A stretch of DNA of 18,467 nt from Streptomyces xanthophaeus. GTDB taxonomy: Bacteria; Actinomycetota; Actinomycetes; Streptomycetales; Streptomycetaceae. A program made the translations under genes and the position numbers. This document shows, in pieces, positions 15,780 to 18,467 of the stretch. Location: NCBI RefSeq assembly GCF_000725805.1, contig NZ_JOFT01000063.1, positions 1 through 18,467 on the forward strand, written 5' to 3'. Each line of letters begins with the position of its first letter. The first letter of the stretch is position 1. Under the pieces are notes generated by a model. It saw only the letters and a list, made by a program, of their open reading frames with translations. It was not told the DNA's origin and did not search any database.

Positions 15780-16587
15780 GTCGGACAACGCTCCAAAAGA
15801 GCCCACAGGATATTCCCTTCCCTTGTCTCCGTCCGGGCGGTCATCGATGGTGACCGAGCCTCCTTGGCATTTCTCCGGGCGAATGCTCTGGATCGATTAC
15901 CGCGTGTCACCTGATGCCGCCCGGGCATTCCTGCCGTCGACGCTGTCCCCTGATGCGGATCCGGGCGCCGCTGCCGCCGTGTTCTCGGAATGGCAATGGT
16001 GTTCCGCGTCGATGGACGAACTGGACGATCCGGTGCGGTGCCAGTTCTCCGAGTTCCAGATCCTCCTCGGGTCCCGGTACGAGGGCCGGCCGGTGGCTCG
16101 CTGCCCCTACGCATGGGTGGACTCCGCGGTCTCGCTCGTCAGGGGCTGGATCCAGGGGATGCCCAAGCAGTTCGGAACCGTTCGCATGACGATCCCGGTC
16201 GGCGTGGGGCGGGCCGGCGGCCGGCTCGAAGCAGGAGGTCGGTTCGCCGCTTCCCTCGCGGTGAGCGACCGGCGCCTGGTCGATGCCCGGGTCACCCTGT
16301 CCGGGCGTGTGGAGTCACCTCCGGCGCTCAGCCGGGTGCCGCTGGTCCACAGCCTCGTCACCCCGGGGTGGACGGGTGCCGAGAACGGGGACCCACGGCT
16401 CGTCAGGTCCCGGGTCGATGCGGTCGAGTTCTCCCCGGTCTGGGCGGGAGACGCTGACCTGACCTTCCACGAAGGGGCCATGAAGGACCTGGACCCCGAT
16501 CTGGCGAGCCTGCTGCCGCTGGAGGTGGGGAGCGGCTACCACTTCGAGTACGCCGAGACCCTCGTCGGTGGCGAGTCCCTCTCCTGA
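15778..16587 (+). CDS. Acetoacetate decarboxylase fold (ADC family) protein
   Basis: 269 residues of the ADC superfamily (PF06314). The expected Schiff-base lysine is Lys130 in RGWIQGMPKQFG, matching the family pattern of a lysine after a Pro in a GxPK motif. Other family features are the N-terminal PPWHFSGRMLWIDYRV strand and the C-terminal VGSGYHFEYAETL. True acetoacetate decarboxylases release CO2 from acetoacetate. Others in the superfamily, such as MppR of enduracididine biosynthesis, act as aldolase- or dehydratase-like Schiff-base enzymes on amino-acid-derived keto acids. Next to an NRPS and a PLP aminotransferase the second role is the better guess. ATG 15778 overlaps the divergent ATG 15779; in-frame ATG 15847 is an alternative start. 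It ends against a strong bidirectional hairpin. Confidence 0.85.
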   Translation: MSDNAPKEPTGYSLPLSPSGRSSMVTEPPWHFSGRMLWIDYRVSPDAARAFLPSTLSPDADPGAAAAVFSEWQWCSASMDELDDPVRCQFSEFQILLGSRYEGRPVARCPYAWVDSAVSLVRGWIQGMPKQFGTVRMTIPVGVGRAGGRLEAGGRFAASLAVSDRRLVDARVTLSGRVESPPALSRVPLVHSLVTPGWTGAENGDPRLVRSRVDAVEFSPVWAGDADLTFHEGAMKDLDPDLASLLPLEVGSGYHFEYAETLVGGESLS

Positions 16588-16593
16588 GAGGAC

Positions 16594-16631
16594 GGGGCCC
16601 CGCCACCCTCGCACCAGGGTGGCGGGGCCCC
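16594..16631. terminator. Strong bidirectional terminator hairpin
   Basis: GGGGCCCCGCCACCCT at 16594-16609 and its exact reverse complement at 16616-16631 form a perfect 16-bp stem with a 6-nt loop. It lies between the convergent stop codons of the ADC-fold gene (16587) and the MbtH gene (16638), so it should end transcripts from both sides. Confidence 0.9.
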
Positions 16632-16637
16632 TTCGCG

Positions 16638-16847
16638 TCATCCGCCCATCTCGGCCACGAGGCTGTTCGGCCGCAGGTCGGTCCACTCGCGCTCGACGTA
16701 CTCCAGGCACGACCGGCGGGTCTCGGCCCCGTGCACGGTGTCCCATCCGGCGGGCACCTCCAGATGTGCGGGCCAGAGGGAGTGCTGGCCCTCCGCGTTG
16801 ATCAGGACCAGGTACTGGGATGCGTCGTCCTCGAACGGATTGGACAT
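16638..16847 (-). CDS. MbtH family NRPS accessory protein
   Basis: 69 residues, the usual MbtH length. The family signature is complete: NAEGQHSLWP, then PAGW, then CLEYVEREWTDLRP, with the three conserved tryptophans. MbtH proteins bind the N-terminal subdomain of adenylation domains and help them fold and activate amino acids in the cytoplasm. ATG 16847 is preceded by AAGGAG at 6-nt spacing. Upstream in-frame residues to 16901 are read-through of the NRPS end in another frame. The start is one base after the NRPS stop codon (TGA-C-ATG), so it is the next gene of the NRPS operon and translationally coupled. It is the last gene before the bidirectional terminator. Confidence 0.97.
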   Translation of the reverse strand: MSNPFEDDASQYLVLINAEGQHSLWPAHLEVPAGWDTVHGAETRRSCLEYVEREWTDLRPNSLVAEMGG

Positions 16848-16848
16848 G

Positions 16849-18467
16849 TCATTCTCCTTCTTCGCTCTGGTGCGCGCTCTGCGCAGAGGAATTGAGTGCA
16901 CTGTTGAGAATCGAGCAGATCCGCTCCAGGGGATCCGGGTCCATCATTTCGGCGTGCCGGAAGGGAATCGGATGGTCGGCGATCCGTCCGCCGACGTAGG
17001 GCCTCCAGCGTTCGACGGATCCGCTGTCCGTGAGACCGACCGCGGCCGTGATCGTGAGGACGTCACCGTCGAAACGGTTGGGGGTGAACTTCCCGGCCAG
17101 GCGGGAATTGTCCGCATAGGCGTTCACGAGCCTTCCCACGGCTTCCTCGTCGAGCCCGAAGCCCCTGTCGCTCTGCCGCACGAACTCCTGCGACAAGTGG
17201 GCTCGATATTCGCCCGTGCTCATTCCTGCGGGCATGTCGAGGCCTGCGTACTCGTAGAGGGAGACGAGGATGTCCCGTTCCGTCTCCTCCCCGCTCGTGC
17301 CGCGTCCGGGCTCCCGCTGCTCCGGGTGCGCGTCGAGCAGGGCGACGACGCCCACGTCCTGACCGGCCGCGCGAAGTTGCACGGCCATCTCGTGCGCGAT
17401 GACGCCGCCGAGGGACCAACCCGTCAGGTGGTACGGGCCGTGCTCCTGTACCTGCTTGAGCACCTCGATGTAGTCGGCTGCCATCGCCTCGATCGACGCA
17501 GGCGGCTCACTGCCGGCCGCGAGGGCACGTGACTGCAAGCCGTACACCGGCATCCCCCGCTCCAGCTGGGGCAGCATCCGTGCGTAGCCCCAGCTGAGCC
17601 CGGCGACGGGATGCACGCAGAAGAGGGCGGGCCCCTCGCCGTAGCGAAGAGGCAGGAGCGTGCCGAAGCCCGATCCGGCGTCGTGGAGGCCCAGACCGAG
17701 GGCGAGCCCGCCGGGTGTGGGCGTCACGAACAGGGAGCTGATCTGGAGTTCGGCGTTGAGGGTGGTGCGGATGCGGCTGATGAGGCGGGTGGCGAGGAGG
17801 GAGTGGCCGCCGAGGTCGAAGAAGTTGTCGTCGACCCCGACTTCCGGGAGGCCCAGGACCTCGGCGAACAGGCCGCACAGGTGGTGTTCGAGCGGGGTCG
17901 CGGCGCGCCGGTCGGAGACCATCGCGGCGAAGTCGGGGGCGGGGAGGGCTTTGCGGTCGAGCTTTCCGTTCGGGAGCAGGGGCAGCCGGTCGAGGAGTAC
18001 GACCGCGGCGGGGACCATGTGGGCGGGGAGCCGGGTCGCCGTGTGGGCACGGACCTGTTCAGCGGTCATGCCTGAGGTAGCCGCTGTCGGGGTGAGAAGG
18101 GTGTAGGCGACGAGCTGGTCCTGGTGGGGGATGACGTGTGCGGTGGCGACTGCGGGGTGCTGGGCGAGGACGGCTTCGATCTCGCCGAGTTCGATCCGCA
18201 TGCCGCGCAGTTTGGGTCACTGCGTCCGACGAAGTGGAGCTGGCCGGCGGGCGTCCAGCGGGCGAGGTCGCCGCTGCGGTACATGCGGGTGCCGGGCGTG
18301 AACGGGTTGGCGACGAACCGTTCGGCGGTCAGGCCCGGCCGGCGGTGGTAGCCGCGGGCCAGCCCGGCACCCGCGATGTACAGCTCACCCGTCACCCCCG
18401 GCGGCACCGGCCGCAGTCCCGCGTCGAGTACGTACACCTGCGTCTGGGGGGTCGGTCGCCCGATCGG
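16849..18467 (-). CDS. Nonribosomal peptide synthetase, C-terminal A-PCP-TE end (frameshifted, partial)
   Basis: The gene enters from the right edge on the minus strand. The visible order is adenylation-domain C-terminal half ([38 protein letters not shown], then [13 protein letters not shown] and [10 protein letters not shown]), a peptidyl carrier with [12 protein letters not shown] (phosphopantetheine Ser codon 17800-17802), and a type I thioesterase with GWSLGG (nucleophile Ser codon 17413-17415), an acid in LLDAHP and the catalytic His in FRHAEM (codon 16954-16956). Being a terminal TE module, it should release the finished peptide by hydrolysis or cyclisation. The reading frame changes at about 18213-18219 inside core motif A8. 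Upstream residues read in one frame, which stops at 18066; everything after reads in another frame. The selectivity residues are mostly outside the window, so the substrate cannot be predicted. MbtH follows immediately. Confidence 0.9.
18210..18220 (-). other. Frameshift in NRPS core motif A8
   Basis: Reading leftward, the frame encoding FVGRSD continues as nonsense, while the frame encoding [13 protein letters not shown] takes over after AGTGACCC. A standard A8 ([20 protein letters not shown]) needs nine bases between the hinge Asp codon and the Lys codon; only two are present, a shortfall of seven bases. It may be a true inactivating deletion or a sequencing or assembly error. Confidence 0.85.

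Noticed and set aside
16849..18201. Treating the NRPS 3' part as a stand-alone gene starting at ATG 18201
   Set aside because: That ATG is the Met inside [13 protein letters not shown] of motif A8. The adenylation domain clearly continues upstream in another frame, so it is a frameshift, not a gene start.
1..18467. tRNA, rRNA, CRISPR arrays, insertion sequences, attachment sites
   Set aside because: No cloverleaf, repeat-spacer pattern, transposase or integrase motif, or flanking direct repeats were found by eye on either strand.

Overview
This window is chromosomal DNA from a Streptomyces or close relative. GC is very high with strong third-position GC bias, and GTG starts are common. The gene families are typical of that group: an RsbU-type phosphatase fused to an RsbW-type kinase domain, CopC-CopD fusions, many exported lipoproteins, and an NRPS with MbtH. 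No rRNA, tRNA, CRISPR array, transposase or integrase was recognised.

Layout. (1) 1-98, minus: the first 32 codons of a class II glutamine amidotransferase. A short divergent region separates it from a cyclase-family hydrolase (329-1264, plus). (2) 1330-4074, plus: a 914-residue GAF-GAF-PP2C-HATPase regulator. (3) 4216-7974, plus: a complete carbohydrate-type ABC importer in the order two-domain ATPase, permease, lipoprotein binding protein. Its two composite ATP sites are clearly asymmetric. (4) 7994-11015, minus: a leftward set of a small membrane-anchored Cys-containing protein, a cysteine-synthase-like PLP enzyme and an MFS exporter, the last two coupled by an ATGA overlap. (5) 11108-13593, minus: a small lipoprotein of unknown function and a CopC-CopD copper protein. 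(6) 13781-18467: the left end of what looks like an NRPS biosynthetic cluster. It contains a GNAT acetyltransferase and a MocR-type aminotransferase (minus), a divergent acetoacetate-decarboxylase-fold protein (plus), then a convergent MbtH gene and the A-PCP-TE end of an NRPS entering from the right edge.

How the genes may work together. In region 6 the aminotransferase, the ADC-fold enzyme and perhaps the acetyltransferase could make or modify an unusual amino-acid building block. The MbtH-dependent NRPS would activate such a unit and its terminal thioesterase would release the product. Pairing an ADC-fold enzyme with a PLP aminotransferase beside an NRPS recalls enduracididine pathways (MppR with MppQ), but only part of the cluster is visible, so this is a hypothesis.

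The most notable observations are: a frameshift exactly in the A8 core motif of the NRPS adenylation domain; divergent start codons sharing one CATG, with a possibly leaderless plus-strand gene; the one-good-site, one-dead-site ABC ATPase; a hairpin whose arms carry the stop codons of two convergent genes; a decamer tandem repeat; and the cysteine-synthase-like, MFS and small-protein cassette, which has a substituted PLP asparagine loop.
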